This document shows positions 1 through 11,065 of a stretch of 64,000 bases of DNA, one piece after another. The notes under the pieces were generated by a model. That model saw nothing but the letters and a program-made list of their open reading frames with translations. It made no database searches and had not been told where the DNA came from. The DNA lies in the NCBI RefSeq assembly GCF_029854295.1, contig NZ_CP122979.1, positions 620,001-684,000 on the forward strand, read 5' to 3'. Source of the stretch: Mesomycoplasma lagogenitalium (GTDB taxonomy: Bacteria > Bacillota_I > Bacilli_A > Mycoplasmatales > Metamycoplasmataceae). How positions within the stretch are numbered: position 1 is the stretch's first letter; the number at the start of each line of letters is the position of its first letter. A program made the translations under genes and the position numbers.

Positions 1-196
1 TCGCTTCAATTTTACCAGGATCTGGATCAAATCCTCCGTGAATTGCACCTGAATTTCCCTTTGAAGTTTCATCAGCATACACGGGATTTTTTTCTAATAA
101 AAGTGTTTTTAATTTATATTGTGATAATTCATAGGCAATGGAAGCTCCGATAATTCCTCCGCCAATAATTACTATATCGTATTTGTGATTGTGCAT
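1..196 (-). CDS. glpO: Glycerol-3-phosphate oxidase, N-terminal part (cut by window edge)
   Basis: Only the first 65 codons are in the window. The protein opens with a Rossmann FAD-binding motif (YDIVIIGGGIIGASIAYELS) followed by ETSKGNSGAIHGGFDPDPGK, the pattern of the GlpO/GlpD FAD-dependent oxidoreductases of mycoplasmas. In that family glycerol-3-phosphate is oxidised to dihydroxyacetone phosphate with O2 as acceptor, releasing H2O2. It is the third gene of an operon after an MFS transporter and glpQ, 16 bases after the glpQ stop, which supports a role in using glycerol-3-phosphate freed from glycerophosphodiesters. The choice of GlpO over another DAO-family enzyme is inferred, since the catalytic part lies outside. 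Confidence 0.8.
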   Translation of the reverse strand, partial: MHNHKYDIVIIGGGIIGASIAYELSQYKLKTLLLEKNPVYADETSKGNSGAIHGGFDPDPGKIEA

Positions 197-212
197 TTTT
201 TCCTTAATAAAA

Positions 213-938
213 TTACTTTTCAAATTTATAATTACTTATTTGAGCATAAACATGTTTATCATTTAAATATTCTTCAAATTTACGTTTATTTTTTAAGGTT
301 CAAAGCATTAATGGTAAACCGATTTGCTGATATTTTTTCTTATTTTTATCATATAAAACTGTTCATGGATTTAAAAATTGACAAATTTCTTTAATTTCAT
401 TTAAATCAACACTATTAAATTGAGTTTCTGTTCAAAATAAAAATGCTAGCTGATATTTATCATTTAACTTTCTCATATTTCTTAATGTTTGGAAGTTAAA
501 TGATGAAAACACAATTTTATCAAAATATTTTTGACCATATTTTTCGCTAAGTTTATGTAATTCTTGCTCAATTCCTTTATATTCCTTTTGATCGGTTTTA
601 ATTTCAATATTAATAACTTGATATAAATCTAAATATTTATCTAAAAATTCTTCTAGTGTTAAAATTTTTTGAACTTGTGTTTGCAATTTAAAAAACAAAC
701 CATGATCATCTTTTTTTAATTCATCTAAAGTGGAAAATTCAATTTCTTTTTTTGTTAATGCTGTTCTATTAGTTGTTTCATCGTGAATAATTACTAAATG
801 TTTATCCTTTGTTAAATGAACATCTAATTCCACGCCATCAAATTTATATTGATAAGCCATTTCAAAAGCTAATTCTGTATTTTCTGGCGCAATTGCAGAA
901 TAACCTCTGTGTCCTAAAATTAACTGTTTTTTAGGCAT
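213..938 (-). CDS. glpQ: Glycerophosphodiester phosphodiesterase
   Basis: A 241-residue cytoplasmic enzyme of the GDPD (TIM-barrel) family, at the family's usual length. It hydrolyses glycerophosphodiesters such as glycerophosphocholine to glycerol-3-phosphate and an alcohol. Visible signatures are GHRG near residue 9, APENT near 18, the metal ligands in [12 protein letters not shown], and HDETTNRT. No signal peptide is present, so substrate must be imported. The start codon overlaps the 3' end of the MFS transporter gene by 8 bases and the next gene downstream is glpO, so the three form one uptake-to-oxidation unit. Three TGA codons fall at Trp positions in the C-terminal third. Confidence 0.93.
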
Positions 939-2367
939 TTTCCAATGTTCTCCATCTATAATTTGTTTTTCCTAATTTTTTAAGTTCTTTTGTATTTGCA
1001 ATATGTACAACGATTCCTGCTATAACTCCTAAAAGTGCAATTGATAAAGTTATAATTAAAATTATTTGATATCCAAGTAATGAAGTATTGGTTTCTCCTT
1101 CAATAGTATATGCTTTACCTACTGCGGTTGTAACTTCATATAATCAAGCATCGGTTGAAAATCCGATAAAAGAAAGAATTCCAACACTTGATGCATATGA
1201 ATTTTTTTCAATTTCAATTTCACCAATTTGTGCATATCTTAAAGTTACCATTGCTCAAGATAAAACCCCTGCTAGTAAAAATAAAATTGATGAAATCACA
1301 ATGATTCAAATATTTTGTTGAGTACTATCTCCCAATCCAAATAGTGGAAGAATGATGATTATTGCAACTATAAGAATTCCAATTCCTGTTGTTAATAATA
1401 AAAATAGTAAATATGATTTAAATTTATCTGCTCATCTTCCTACAAATGTTGAAATTGCCATTCTCAATCCGTAAGTTCTAATTCCACCTAGAACTGTCAT
1501 TAAAATTGCCGGTGCTAAAAAGGCATTATTAATCATTTGAACTAAATAATAAGCGAAAACACTTTGGAATGTATACATTCCCATAACAAATAAAGAAAGC
1601 ATTCATAATTTTCAATTTGCTGATGCTTTTAAAACTTGTTTAACAGTTTTTTTAAATCTCTCCCATGAAATTTTTTCAGTGTTTTTTTCCATTGGTTTTT
1701 CTGGAACACAGAATAGAACTAAAAATGCAGTAATTACTAAAAATGAACCAATTAAAAAGGCATAAACACCAAATGGAACTGAAGAACCACCTACTAATGT
1801 TTTAGAATTTTCATCTCATTCTTGAGTTGCAGGGTATCAAACATTTGTAATTAATAACCCTAGTAAAAATACTAAAACTAACCCAATCAATCCATTGGCA
1901 GCACCTTGAATTCCGTATGCAAATCCTTGATTTTCTTTGGTTGTTTGCTGTGAAACTAATTTTCATAAAGGTGTTCAAAATACTAAAGTGGTACTAATAC
2001 CCCATAGTGCATAAATAAATGAATATTGTAACATTAAATTTTCAGGATCTAAATTTTGAGCATTTAAAATTGTCCCTCCAAATCAAAATGTTAAAACTCC
2101 TGTTGAAAATACAGCTATAAATAATAGTCACCTAGAACTAAATTTATTTGCTAAAAATCCACCAGGAAGTTGTGTAATTAGAGTAACATAACCAATAATT
2201 GAGGTTAATCTTGAAACTTGATCTTCTCTAATATGTAAATATGTATGAAGATTAGGTATAATATTTTTAATGTAATAAGGCGCTGCAATAACAAAAACAT
2301 CTGCTGCTGCCAAAATAATTAAAGCAATTAATTGTTTTCATGTCATACCTTTAATCTTTTTTGCCAT
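931..2367 (-). CDS. MFS transporter, probable glycerophosphodiester/organophosphate uptake
   Basis: A 478-residue polytopic membrane protein with about 12 hydrophobic segments, starting [13 protein letters not shown] behind a strong AGGAGG. The segment [16 protein letters not shown] resembles the cytoplasmic loop 2-3 motif of MFS carriers. Substrate is not readable from the sequence; its position as first gene before glpQ and glpO suggests import of glycerophosphodiesters or glycerol-3-phosphate. The promoter contains a 20-base homopolymer tract (see separate entry). Internal TGA codons at Trp positions break the frame in standard code. Confidence 0.85.
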
Positions 2368-2373
2368 TATTTC

Positions 2374-2437
2374 CTCCTAATTTGTATATTTCTATACAAT
2401 TTAATTATCTGTTAAACAAAAAAAAAAAAAAAAAAAA
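2374..2437 (-). promoter_or_regulatory. glp transporter promoter with 20-base poly-A/T tract
   Basis: On the minus strand a run of 20 T (plus-strand A at 2418-2437) is followed 21 bases later by TATAGA, a possible -10, then AGGAGG and the transporter ATG. The run sits where the -35 and UP element would be. The remaining bases 2438-2571 up to the SPFH gene stop are AT-rich with no gene seen. Confidence 0.45.
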
Positions 2438-2571
2438 GCAATTTTTTTCAAAAACTGAAAAAATTACTTTTTTTAAAGATAAAATGAATTTTTTGAACGA
2501 AAAAAATGAACAAGTTGAACCATTTTTAATGATATTTAGGTCAATTTGTTCATTAATTTATTCATTTTTAC

Positions 2572-3459
2572 TTATTTTATAGTTTCGTCTTTTAAAAGTT
2601 CAGAAATTACGCTCATTGATGAAGCGACACTTGCTAAATTAGGAGGGATAATAATTTTAGTAGCTTGTCCGTCTCCTAATTTTCCTAATTGTTCTAATGA
2701 TTTAAAAGTTAAAATATCTTTGGATATTTTCGAACTATTTAATAATTCAATTGAACGTGCTTGTCCTTGCGCTTTTAATATTTCTGCTTCTTTTTGTCCT
2801 TCAGCTTTTAATACTTGTGAAATTTTTTCCGCTTCCGCTCTTAATACTTCCGCAGCCTTTAAACCTTCTGCTTCTAAAATATTTGCTCTTTTTTCTCTTT
2901 CAGCACGCATTTGTTTTTCCATAGCATTTTGAATATCTTTTGGTGGTGTAATATTTTTAATTTCCACTCTATGAACTTTAATTCCTCATGAATCTGACGC
3001 TTCATCTAATACTAATGTTAATTTTGAATTAATTGTATCTCTTGATGTTAAAGTTTCATCTAACTCTAGTTCTCCTAAAAGATTTCTCAATGTGGTTGCT
3101 GAAAGATTTTCGATTGCTTTCATTGGTTTTTCAGCTCCATATGCATATAATTTAGGATCGGTTATTTGTAAATAAACAACTGAATCTACACGAATTCCTG
3201 CATTATCTTTAGTAATGATATCTTGTTCTGGAAAATCTAGTGTTTTTTCTTTATAATTATCTTTTAATACAATTTTATCAACAAATGGAACTAAAAAATT
3301 AATTCCATTTCCTAATGTTTTTTGGTACTTTCCTAGTCTTTCCACAACTGCAAATTCTGATTGTGGAATAATTTTAATTGACTTAATAATTGCTATTAAA
3401 ACTAATATTAATAAAATTGATAAAACAATTGCTAATGTTATTATTGATGCTAATCCCAT
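2572..3459 (-). CDS. SPFH/band 7 domain membrane protein
   Basis: 295 residues: one N-terminal membrane segment (LAIVLSILLILVLIAIIKSI), then a band 7 domain (IIPQSEFAVVERLGKYQKTL, VDSVVYLQITDP, LGELELDETLTSRDTIN), then an Ala/Glu-rich helical region (AERE...EAEGLKAAEVL...) typical of paraslipin-type SPFH proteins. Such proteins oligomerise on membranes, and in bacteria they usually pair with an NfeD protein. The NfeD-like gene ends 2 bases upstream, confirming the pair. Exact function in mycoplasmas is unknown. Confidence 0.92.
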
Positions 3460-3460
3460 G

Positions 3461-3946
3461 TTATCCCCTTTCTATATATAAAATATTACCTTTAACTTGT
3501 TTTATTATAACTCACGAATCTTTTTCAATTTTTCCTTGTCCTTCATTTGATAAAGTTCGATAATATTTTCCATCGATTTTAATTTTTCCAAATGAATTTT
3601 CACTTTCTTGAAATTCATACGAATCTTCAACTAGTTTATATTTTTCCCCATTTACAAACCCTTTTAAACGATTAATATTTTCTTTAGTTGCTTTTAATTT
3701 TGATTTTAAAAATTTATATAATGAAAAGTAAATTAAAACTCATAAAACTAAAAAAAGTAAAACTTGAATTAAAATGGCTCATCATTGACCTTGTAGAAAA
3801 ATTGAAAATATTGCCGAAGGAATTGCGGATAAACTAGTTAATCCAGATCATATACCGCTTGTAAAAAGTTCGATGATAATAAATATTAAAATTATCGCTA
3901 TTCAAATTGAAAAAAATGTTCATTTTAATATTAATTGATCTTGCAT
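3461..3946 (-). CDS. NfeD-like membrane protein
   Basis: 161 residues read from the raw sequence (it contains several TGA = Trp codons). Two or three hydrophobic segments fill the first 85 residues (ELFTSGIWSGL..., ILIQVLLFLVLWVLIYF), followed by a soluble domain of about 60 residues (KGFVNGEKYKLVED ... GKIKIDGKYYRTLSNEG) that fits the OB-fold of NfeD proteins. It starts at the TAATG overlap with the pepF stop and is followed at once by the SPFH gene, so it should be translated coupled to both. Confidence 0.82.
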
Positions 3947-5781
3947 TATTCACCTCTTTTATTTTTGAAAATTCTTTCACCTAATTTTTTGTAAAGATTA
4001 ATTTTGTCACTTAAAATTTTAAAAGCTTTTTCATAAATTTTTTGATCATAAAGATCTATTTGTGCATCTTTTAAAATTTTTAAAGGTAAATCTTTTGATC
4101 CTGATGATAAAAATTCATTAATATATAATTCAAGCGCTTTTTGTCCCTCTTCTTTATATTTTTGAAAAAATACATTTGCAACTATATAACCAATAGCATA
4201 TTTATATACATAAAAATTATAATAATAATGAGGAACTATCACAGCATAAATGTTAGATTTATTACCGATTTTTTCTTTTTCATTGTCAGTATATTTATTC
4301 ATTACATTTACATAAATTTTTTCTAGTGCTTCAAAACCTTTAACCGATTGACCTAAATCGATTTTTTCATATAATTTATATTCATAGTTAGCCCATTTGC
4401 ACTGACGAACAACTGTTCCTAGAAAATCTTTAATTGATTGTTCTAATAAATAAAATTTAAATTTGTCACTCTTGCTATTTTTAAATAGATAGTCAAAAAG
4501 CATTAATTCATTAAAAATGGAAGCAATTTCTGCTAAAAAGATTGGATAATCAGCTAATTCAAATGGTTGACTTTTATCTGAATATCACGAGTGCATTGAA
4601 TGTCCCATTTCATGTGCTAAAGTGGAGACCGAATCTAATGTTCCATCAAAATTCATTAAAATATATTTTTTATCTATTTCATAATGACCGCCAATTGAAT
4701 AAGCTCCACTACGCTTGCTTTGAACAGGAAGATAGTCTACTCACCTTTGTTCAATAGCACTTTTTACTTTTTCTAAATATTCATTTCCCAACGGTTCAAC
4801 TGCTTTATATAATAATTCTTGAGCTTCTTCAACTGAATAATTTTGCTTTACCGATACTAGAGGTAGTGAACTATCTCATTTTTGCATTTTTTTATTATAT
4901 TTAAGTTTAAAAAATTTCTTTTGGATTTTTTCGTATTTATCATATAAATTTTTATGTTTTTGAACGGCTTCAAAAACAGTTTTTAAAAGGTTTTTATTTA
5001 CTCTATCTTTATAAATTTCTTTTTCTACTAATGAATTAAATCCTCTACTTAAAGCTAGCGAAGAAAGATTTTTTAAATGTTGTTCTAATAATGAAGCAAA
5101 TGTTTGTTTTCTTTCTAAATAAGCATCTAAAAAGTTATTATATGCTTGTTTTCTAATATCTTCATTTTTATTTTTTAAAAATTGACGATAATTTCCTAAA
5201 TTTAATTCTTGACTTTTAGTTTTAGAAACAAACACATTTTTAAATTTAGTTTCAGAATCTTTTAAAATTGAAAATGTTTCATATAAAGAAATTTCTCCTT
5301 TTGAAATTTGTGATAAATAATTTTCAACTTTATCATCTAATTTATATTGTTTATTTTCAATTGAAAGTTCAATATCCTTTTTATAAATTTTCAATCTTGG
5401 ATCTTCTTTTCAAACATTAATTTTTTCAATATTTTGAAAAAATCTATTTTCTTCTGAACCTAAATTTTTAATAAATTCAGCATTTTTATTTGTTAAAATC
5501 CCTGATAAATTATTTATATATGGATCAACGATGTTTGTATTTTTTTTATTAGAAATATAATTGTATATTTTATAAAAGAAAATTTTATATTCTTTATAAT
5601 ATTTTTTATATTCTAAAAAGTTTTCAATATTTTCATATTGCTTATCTTTATTAGAAATTAATCTTTCGGTGTAAAAGTCTAATTCTTCTATCATTTTTTC
5701 AATAGATTTATTTTTTAAAATATCCTCTAAATCAAATTTATATTTTTCCGGTATTTCATTATATTTATTATATTTTTTCAT
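3946..5781 (-). CDS. pepF: Oligoendopeptidase F (copy 1)
   Basis: 611 residues, M3 family zinc metallopeptidase that degrades short peptides in the cytoplasm. The zinc site HEXXH is present as [12 protein letters not shown], with the downstream Glu helix in [13 protein letters not shown]. The C-terminal part [20 protein letters not shown] is typical of PepF. Two internal TGA codons are Trp. It heads an operon with NfeD-like and SPFH genes. A clear paralogue lies at 20784-22598; both begin with the same [15 protein letters not shown] pattern, so they arose by duplication. Confidence 0.95.
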
Positions 5782-5824
5782 ATTGTATACTCCTTTCTTA
5801 ATTTAATAATATCACAAATAGTAA

Positions 5825-5865
5825 AAAAAATAACAAACTACCAAATGAATTAGTAGTTTGTTAAT
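5825..5865 (-). terminator. Terminator of ptsG
   Basis: Perfect 10-bp inverted repeat AACAAACTAC / GTAGTTTGTT (5832-5841 and 5853-5862) with an 11-base loop; on the minus strand it is followed by a U run. It lies directly after the ptsG stop. Confidence 0.85.
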
Positions 5866-5874
5866 TAACTGAAA

Positions 5875-8403
5875 TTATTTAACTCTCATTACCACTCTAT
5901 CGTGAGTTAATCTTCCTTGTTCAATACTTTCTATCTTGTTTTTTACTGAACTATCTAAAACTGTATAAATTACATCAGTTACAGGTACATGTTTTCTTAC
6001 ATATTCCATATCTACTTCAGCAATTAAATCGCCTTCTGAAACTTTTTGACCTTGTTCAACAAATGAAGTAAATCCTTTTCCGCTTAATTTAACAGTATCA
6101 ATTCCTATGTGAATAAACACATCAATTCCTTCTTTTGAAGTTAGACCGTAAGCATGTTTAGTAGGAAATGCTGAAGCCACAACCGCATCAAATGGTGCAT
6201 AGATTTTTGCAATTCTTATATTTTTTGGAACTGAAATAGCAACTCCATCTCCTAACATTTTTTCAGAAAATACTCCGTCTTCAAGTTTGTCAATTGGTCT
6301 AACAATTCCAAATGTAACACCTTTTAAACTTGTAACTTTTCCATCTGAAACCGGTTTAGATTCAACTACAGATTTTGTTTCAACTACTGGTTTAGATTCT
6401 GCTACTGGTTTTTGCACAGCTGGAATTTTAACAACTGGAGCAGGAGCAGGTGTAACTTTAGTTTCAACTTTTTGTTGTTGAACTAAGTTTACTCTATTTA
6501 CTTCAACTTTTTTAGTTTCTTCTTTTTTGTCAAAAATACTTTCTCCTAAATCTGCACCTTTATTAGCACTTAATTTAGAATTTAATTGCTCAGCAATTGG
6601 TCCGAAAATAACTTGAACATGATTTCCACCTGCAAATTTAACACCTTTGGCACCTGCGTGTTTCAATCTTTCTTCGTTAACTTTAGAAACATCAACAACA
6701 TCGTATCTTAATCTAGAAGCACAGTTGTTGTATCCTGTAATATTATCTCAACCTCCAAATGCTAATACAATTTCTTTTTCAGTACTTGATAAATTTGATT
6801 TTTTAGTTTTATCTACTGAATCAGATTTTTTAGAATTAAAATCGGATTTTGTAAATAATTTAACATTTGATCCACGACCTGGTGTTTCAAGATTTTTCCA
6901 TTTTATTACATAGTAAAATACAAGGTAATAAATTGGTGCATAAACAAGACCGATAACGGCTGCTCATCAGAATTGTGTTCCTTTTAATACTGGAACAATT
7001 CCGTAAATAATTAAGTCTAATAAACCACCTGAGAACGACATACCAATATGTGCTCCAAATAAGTTCATAAACATAAATGCTAATCCAGCCATAGCAGCAT
7101 GGAATCCTCAGAACATATAAGGTGCTAAGAATAAGAATGTGAATTCAATTGGTTCAGTAACTCCTGTAACAACTGATGTTAGTGCTGATGGAACAACAGC
7201 TGAAATTGCCATTTTTCTATTTTCTTTAGGCGCTGCCATTATCATAGCACCAGCTGCTGCAGGTAATGCAAATGGCATAAATGCATATTTACCTTGCATA
7301 TATCTTCCGATTTTTAGTCCTAAAACATCTTGGAAGAATTTAAATACTGGTAAATAATGTGTTTTAAATTCACCTGAAGCATCTTTTAAATTATAAGCAA
7401 TGTTATTTCCTGTTAGCCCAATTGCGGCATTAGAAATACGTGAATCACCTTGTCATTTTTCTGGTTCTAATTTAACTAGATCTAATAATTGATGAGCTGT
7501 AATATATGATACATCTTTTAATACATCAGGATTATAATCGTTAATAGTTCCAAACTCACCTGATGCTATTTTAGGAGCTAATAGAGAATTTACATCTCCC
7601 CCAACTCCTGAATATCATAAAGGAGCATAAAACGCATGGTGTAATCCAAATGGAATTAATGATCTTTCAATAAATCCAAATGCTAATGATTCAAGCCCCC
7701 CTGGAGCTCTATTTAATAAATTACCGAAGTAATTTAATGCTGTTCCTATTCATGGTCAAAAGATTAAAAATACCAATGACAATGGTATCATTGCAACTAT
7801 TGAAATTAAAGGAACAAAACGTTTTCCACCGAAAAACGAAATAATTTGTGGAAGTTGAATTGTATAAAATTTATTGTATAAATATGAAACAATCATTCCC
7901 ACTAAAATCGCACCAAAAATCGAAGTTTGTAGTGATAAGATACCGAATTGTGATTTAACAATTTCTTTTGAAGCATCTAAATCTCTACCAGCGCTAAATA
8001 GAACATTATATCCATAATTTTTATCGGATAATGGTCCTTTAACTTCTGTTATAAATGGTGTTTGTAGTCCTAAAAAAATGAAATACCCTACAATTCCGGA
8101 AAATACCGCAGAACCCGCATCGTTAGTAAACGAAACAACAAATGCTGCAGTAAATAGTATAGGTAAAGCACCAAAAACCGGGTCACCTAAATTTTGAATA
8201 AATAAACCGAATACTCTTACGCCTTCATTATCTTTTCCTAGTGAAACTATTGTAGCCCCGACACCTAAGAAAAATCCGGCAATCGCCATAACAGCAATTG
8301 GTAGCATAAATGCTCCGGAAATTTTAGACAAAATTAACTTCAATTTAGTTGAACCGTTTTTGTTGTTAACTTTAACTTTATTTTCCCTTTTAGTTATACT
8401 CAT
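5875..8403 (-). CDS. ptsG: PTS glucose-type transporter, IICBA fusion
   Basis: 842 residues combining all three membrane-enzyme modules. Residues 1 to about 490 are the EIIC channel with many hydrophobic segments (ISGAFMLPIAVMAIAGFFLG; APGGLESLAFGF; GVTEPIEFTFLFLAP). EIIB follows with the phospho-Cys561 in NNCASRLRYDVVD. After a roughly 90-residue Pro/Val/Lys-rich linker comes EIIA (crr-like) with the phospho-His765 in DVFIHIGIDTV. It imports and phosphorylates glucose or a related sugar using phosphate from EI/HPr, whose genes are at 18.7-20.8 kb. Glucose specificity is inferred from family; N-acetylglucosamine is an alternative. Confidence 0.93.
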
Positions 8404-8530
8404 TTTTCTCCTTTCATTTTATTTTTTTCTTATTTAATTATGTTTAAAGTCCATAATTTTAAAAATAATTAAATAAGTATAATAATTATACTGTATATAT
8501 ACTATAATTCGGCTTTTTTTTTTTTTTTTT
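8404..8530 (-). promoter_or_regulatory. ptsG promoter region with 17-base homopolymer tract
   Basis: Reading toward ptsG, a 17-base A run (plus-strand T at 8514-8530) precedes two candidate -10 elements, TATAGT and, 23 bases after the run, TATAAT. An AT-rich near-palindrome (around 8490-8508) overlaps them. A Shine-Dalgarno GGAGAA lies just before the ATG. The rest of the gap up to 8555 shows nothing else. Confidence 0.4.
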
Positions 8531-8555
8531 AGAAATAAATATTATTTTAGATATA

Positions 8556-9488
8556 TTAATTATTTATTTTAATATAAAAGGTATATTTGCCTTTAGGAAA
8601 TTTTTCTATAACATTAGCTTTTACTAATTTACTTAAAATTTTTTGGATTGAAGAGTTGCTAACTTCTGGCAATAATTTTAAAATATCTCCTTTTGTAAAC
8701 TTTGTAATTTTTTTAGCGATAATTTTTTCAACCTTTTTACTAATTGAAATTTTTCTTTCAAAATATTTAACTTTATTTTCAAATTCTAAATAACACTGAT
8801 TTATAATATTTAATAAATTATTAATAAATAAAATTCGATTATCTATTTCAGTTAAAGATTTATTTTTATAATTTAACATTTTTCAATTACTTAAAATATT
8901 CGTTTCAATGCTGATATATTTACCAATATAATAACCGTTTTTTAAAAGTAAAATATTAGTTAATAATGCACTAATAAATTTGGTTTTATCTAAAAAAATA
9001 TTAAGCGAAATAAAGTCGTATAAAAAATTAGCAATTAAAATTAAAATTTCCATATTTTTATCTTCGCAATAAACATTTAAATTATCGCACAAGGCTTCTA
9101 ATGCAAATGGATTTATCCTTTGATTATTTTCTTTAATTTTATCTTTAAAAAGTAAGTTAAAAATTTCAACTATTTCGCTTGATACTAGTGGAGTATTTTT
9201 AAAAAATTTATTTTGATTTAAAAAATTTTTATAAACATCCACTAGTAAATTATGATAATTTTTATTTAATATTTTTTTATATTCTTTTTCTAAAATCATA
9301 AAATTATTAGTTTCTAAAAAAACTTTAATAGTATTTTTTTTGGCATTTTTAATTAATTTATTTAAATTTTCAGTAGGATTTTTTAAATAAAGTTCCTGTC
9401 GACCTTTAAATTCACTAATATTAGAAATTAATTTGATTGTTTGTAATTTCCAGTTTATTTCTTTAATTTTATTGTAGTTAAAAAACAT
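8556..9488 (-). CDS. Fic-fold protein with destroyed catalytic motif plus winged-helix C-terminus
   Basis: 310 residues. The central part aligns with Fic family proteins: the stretch LNIFLDKTKFISALL occupies the place of the HPFxxGNGRxGR loop with F and D kept but the catalytic His (now Asn), the Gly/Asn anion-hole residues and both Arg replaced. The flanking helices (LEALCDNLN... and TNILLLKNGYYIGKYISIE) keep the Fic layout. The last 60 residues (FTKGDILKLLPEVSNSSIQK ILSKL) look like the winged helix found at the C-terminus of many Fic proteins. AMP transfer is therefore unlikely; a regulatory or binding role is possible. One TGA is Trp. It is upstream of and co-directional with ptsG. Family call is by eye only. 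Confidence 0.6.
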
Positions 9489-9544
9489 ATAAATTCCTTT
9501 TATTAATTTATTTATATTTTACATTTTTTAAAAAAATTATGAAA

Positions 9545-9573
9545 GAAAATATCAAGATAGCTTGATATTCTTT
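9545..9573 (-). terminator. Terminator after the DUF1600-like gene
   Basis: Stem AATATCAAG / CTTGATATT with a 4-base loop, just downstream of the stop of the minus-strand gene at 9585. Confidence 0.7.
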
Positions 9574-9584
9574 TATTCATTTAT

Positions 9585-10355
9585 TTATTTTTTAAACATT
9601 TTATTTTTAATATCTAGAAAATAACATTTTTTATTGTCGATTTTAATTTTATAAGCTCATTTTCAAAAGTATGCTAATCCAAAAGGAATAGTTAAAGCAA
9701 TGATAAACATTATTAAATCCAAGAAAATAATTAATGCTAGATTACCACCTGAATAAAATAAGGGTTTGTTAAAATTTAAAAACGAATAAATTGTTGCGCC
9801 TGTATTTTTAACAATATAGTCATATGTAGCAAAATAAAGTATAAATCCAAAGAAAAAGTATCCTAAAACATAAAAACCGGTATGAATAAATAACTTACGA
9901 TCTACCAACACTTTTTCTTTAATTAAAAATAAAGCGACAAAGCCTAAAATCGGATTAATTGCATGTGTTATTATGGATCTAATTGATTCTGGAACATCAT
10001 TTCAATCGTTTGTTCAAGAAATTAAAGCTCAATAAATAATAAAGGTAATTGTAATTAAGGTTGTTGCAGAAAATAAAAATCTTAAATATTTTTTATTTTC
10101 TATAAATAATGCAACTAAAATTAAAGCAATTCCTAAAATAATGTTACTTTGATAAGTAAAATAAAAAAATGAACTAAAGTTTTTTAAAACATCTTTCATT
10201 AATAATTTAGTTGTGTTTTCGGTGATAACGTTATCTTTAAAATCTACCATATTTCAAATCATGAATATAATAGAAGTTAACAAAATAAAAACACCAAAAA
10301 CAAAAATTATTAAACTTGTTTTGTTTTTAATTAAATTGTTAAATATTTTTTTCAT
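9585..10355 (-). CDS. Polytopic membrane protein, DUF1600-like
   Basis: 256 residues with about six hydrophobic segments spread over the whole length (LIIFVFGVFILLTSIIF; NIILGIALILVALF; LGYFFFGFILYFA; LIIFLDLIMFIIALTIPFG). The central FYFTYQSNIILG and ATTLITITFIIYWA patterns resemble the mycoplasma membrane family annotated DUF1600. No function is known to me. It follows plsY by 15 bases and likely shares its transcript, with a terminator right after its stop. Start chosen at the first ATG of the open frame; no clear Shine-Dalgarno. Confidence 0.7.
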
Positions 10356-10370
10356 AAAACTAATTTTACA

Positions 10371-11057
10371 TTATTTTTTAAATTTAAATTTATTTTCATT
10401 TTTATTTATCAATCTTTTAATGTTACTTCTGTGAGAATAAACAACAAAAATATGTGATATTAAAATAAATAAAGGGTTTAATCAATATAAATATTCAATT
10501 TCTTTTCAATTAAATCAAGAAATATGTCCAATACTAAATCAAGGAATAAAACCTAAAGCAATTAAAATAAATGGAACAACGATCGAACCTAAAGAAATAT
10601 ATCTTGTAAAATATACCAATAAAACGAAAATAATTATTCCAATTAATACTATCACTAAATTAAAACCAAAAAATAATCCCAATAAACTAGCAGCACCTTT
10701 CCCGCCTTTAAAATTGAAAAAAATTGGTCAAATATGTCCGATTATAATTCCTAAACCAGCAGCTTGAGGAATTAAAAAACTAAAAGCCAATACAGAATCC
10801 TTTGTATAATGATGCACTAATCATACAATAATTATTGCAATATAAGCTTTTAAAATGTCAAAAATAAAAATCGGTAATGCCACTTTTGAACCATAAACTC
10901 TTAAAGCATTTGTTGATCCAGCATTAAATGAACCTTTATTTCTAATATCTTCATTTCTTTTTTTTCTGCTAAATATTATTGAAACATTAACAGAACCTAT
11001 AAAATAACAAATAATTAATGCCACTACATTAACTAAAATTGCATAAAATATTTCCAT
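10371..11057 (-). CDS. plsY: Acyl-phosphate:glycerol-3-phosphate acyltransferase
   Basis: 228 residues, multi-pass membrane enzyme. It carries the PlsY signatures CYFIGSVNVSIIFSR, KGSFNAGSTNALRVYG (motif with GS..N..R), and GHIWPIFFNFKGGKGAAS (G-H..P.F..F.GGKG). It transfers an acyl group from acyl-phosphate to glycerol-3-phosphate, the first acylation of phospholipid synthesis. Its AGGAGG Shine-Dalgarno overlaps the TAG stop of ktrB, so the two are probably cotranscribed. It works with PlsX and FakA encoded at 33.8-36.4 kb. Confidence 0.94.
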
Positions 11058-11065
11058 TTTTCCTC

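Noticed and set aside
8490-8508. Palindromic TATAGTATATATAC stretch as a repressor operator
   Set aside because: In such AT-rich DNA this symmetry is likely by chance; no regulator gene is adjacent to support it.
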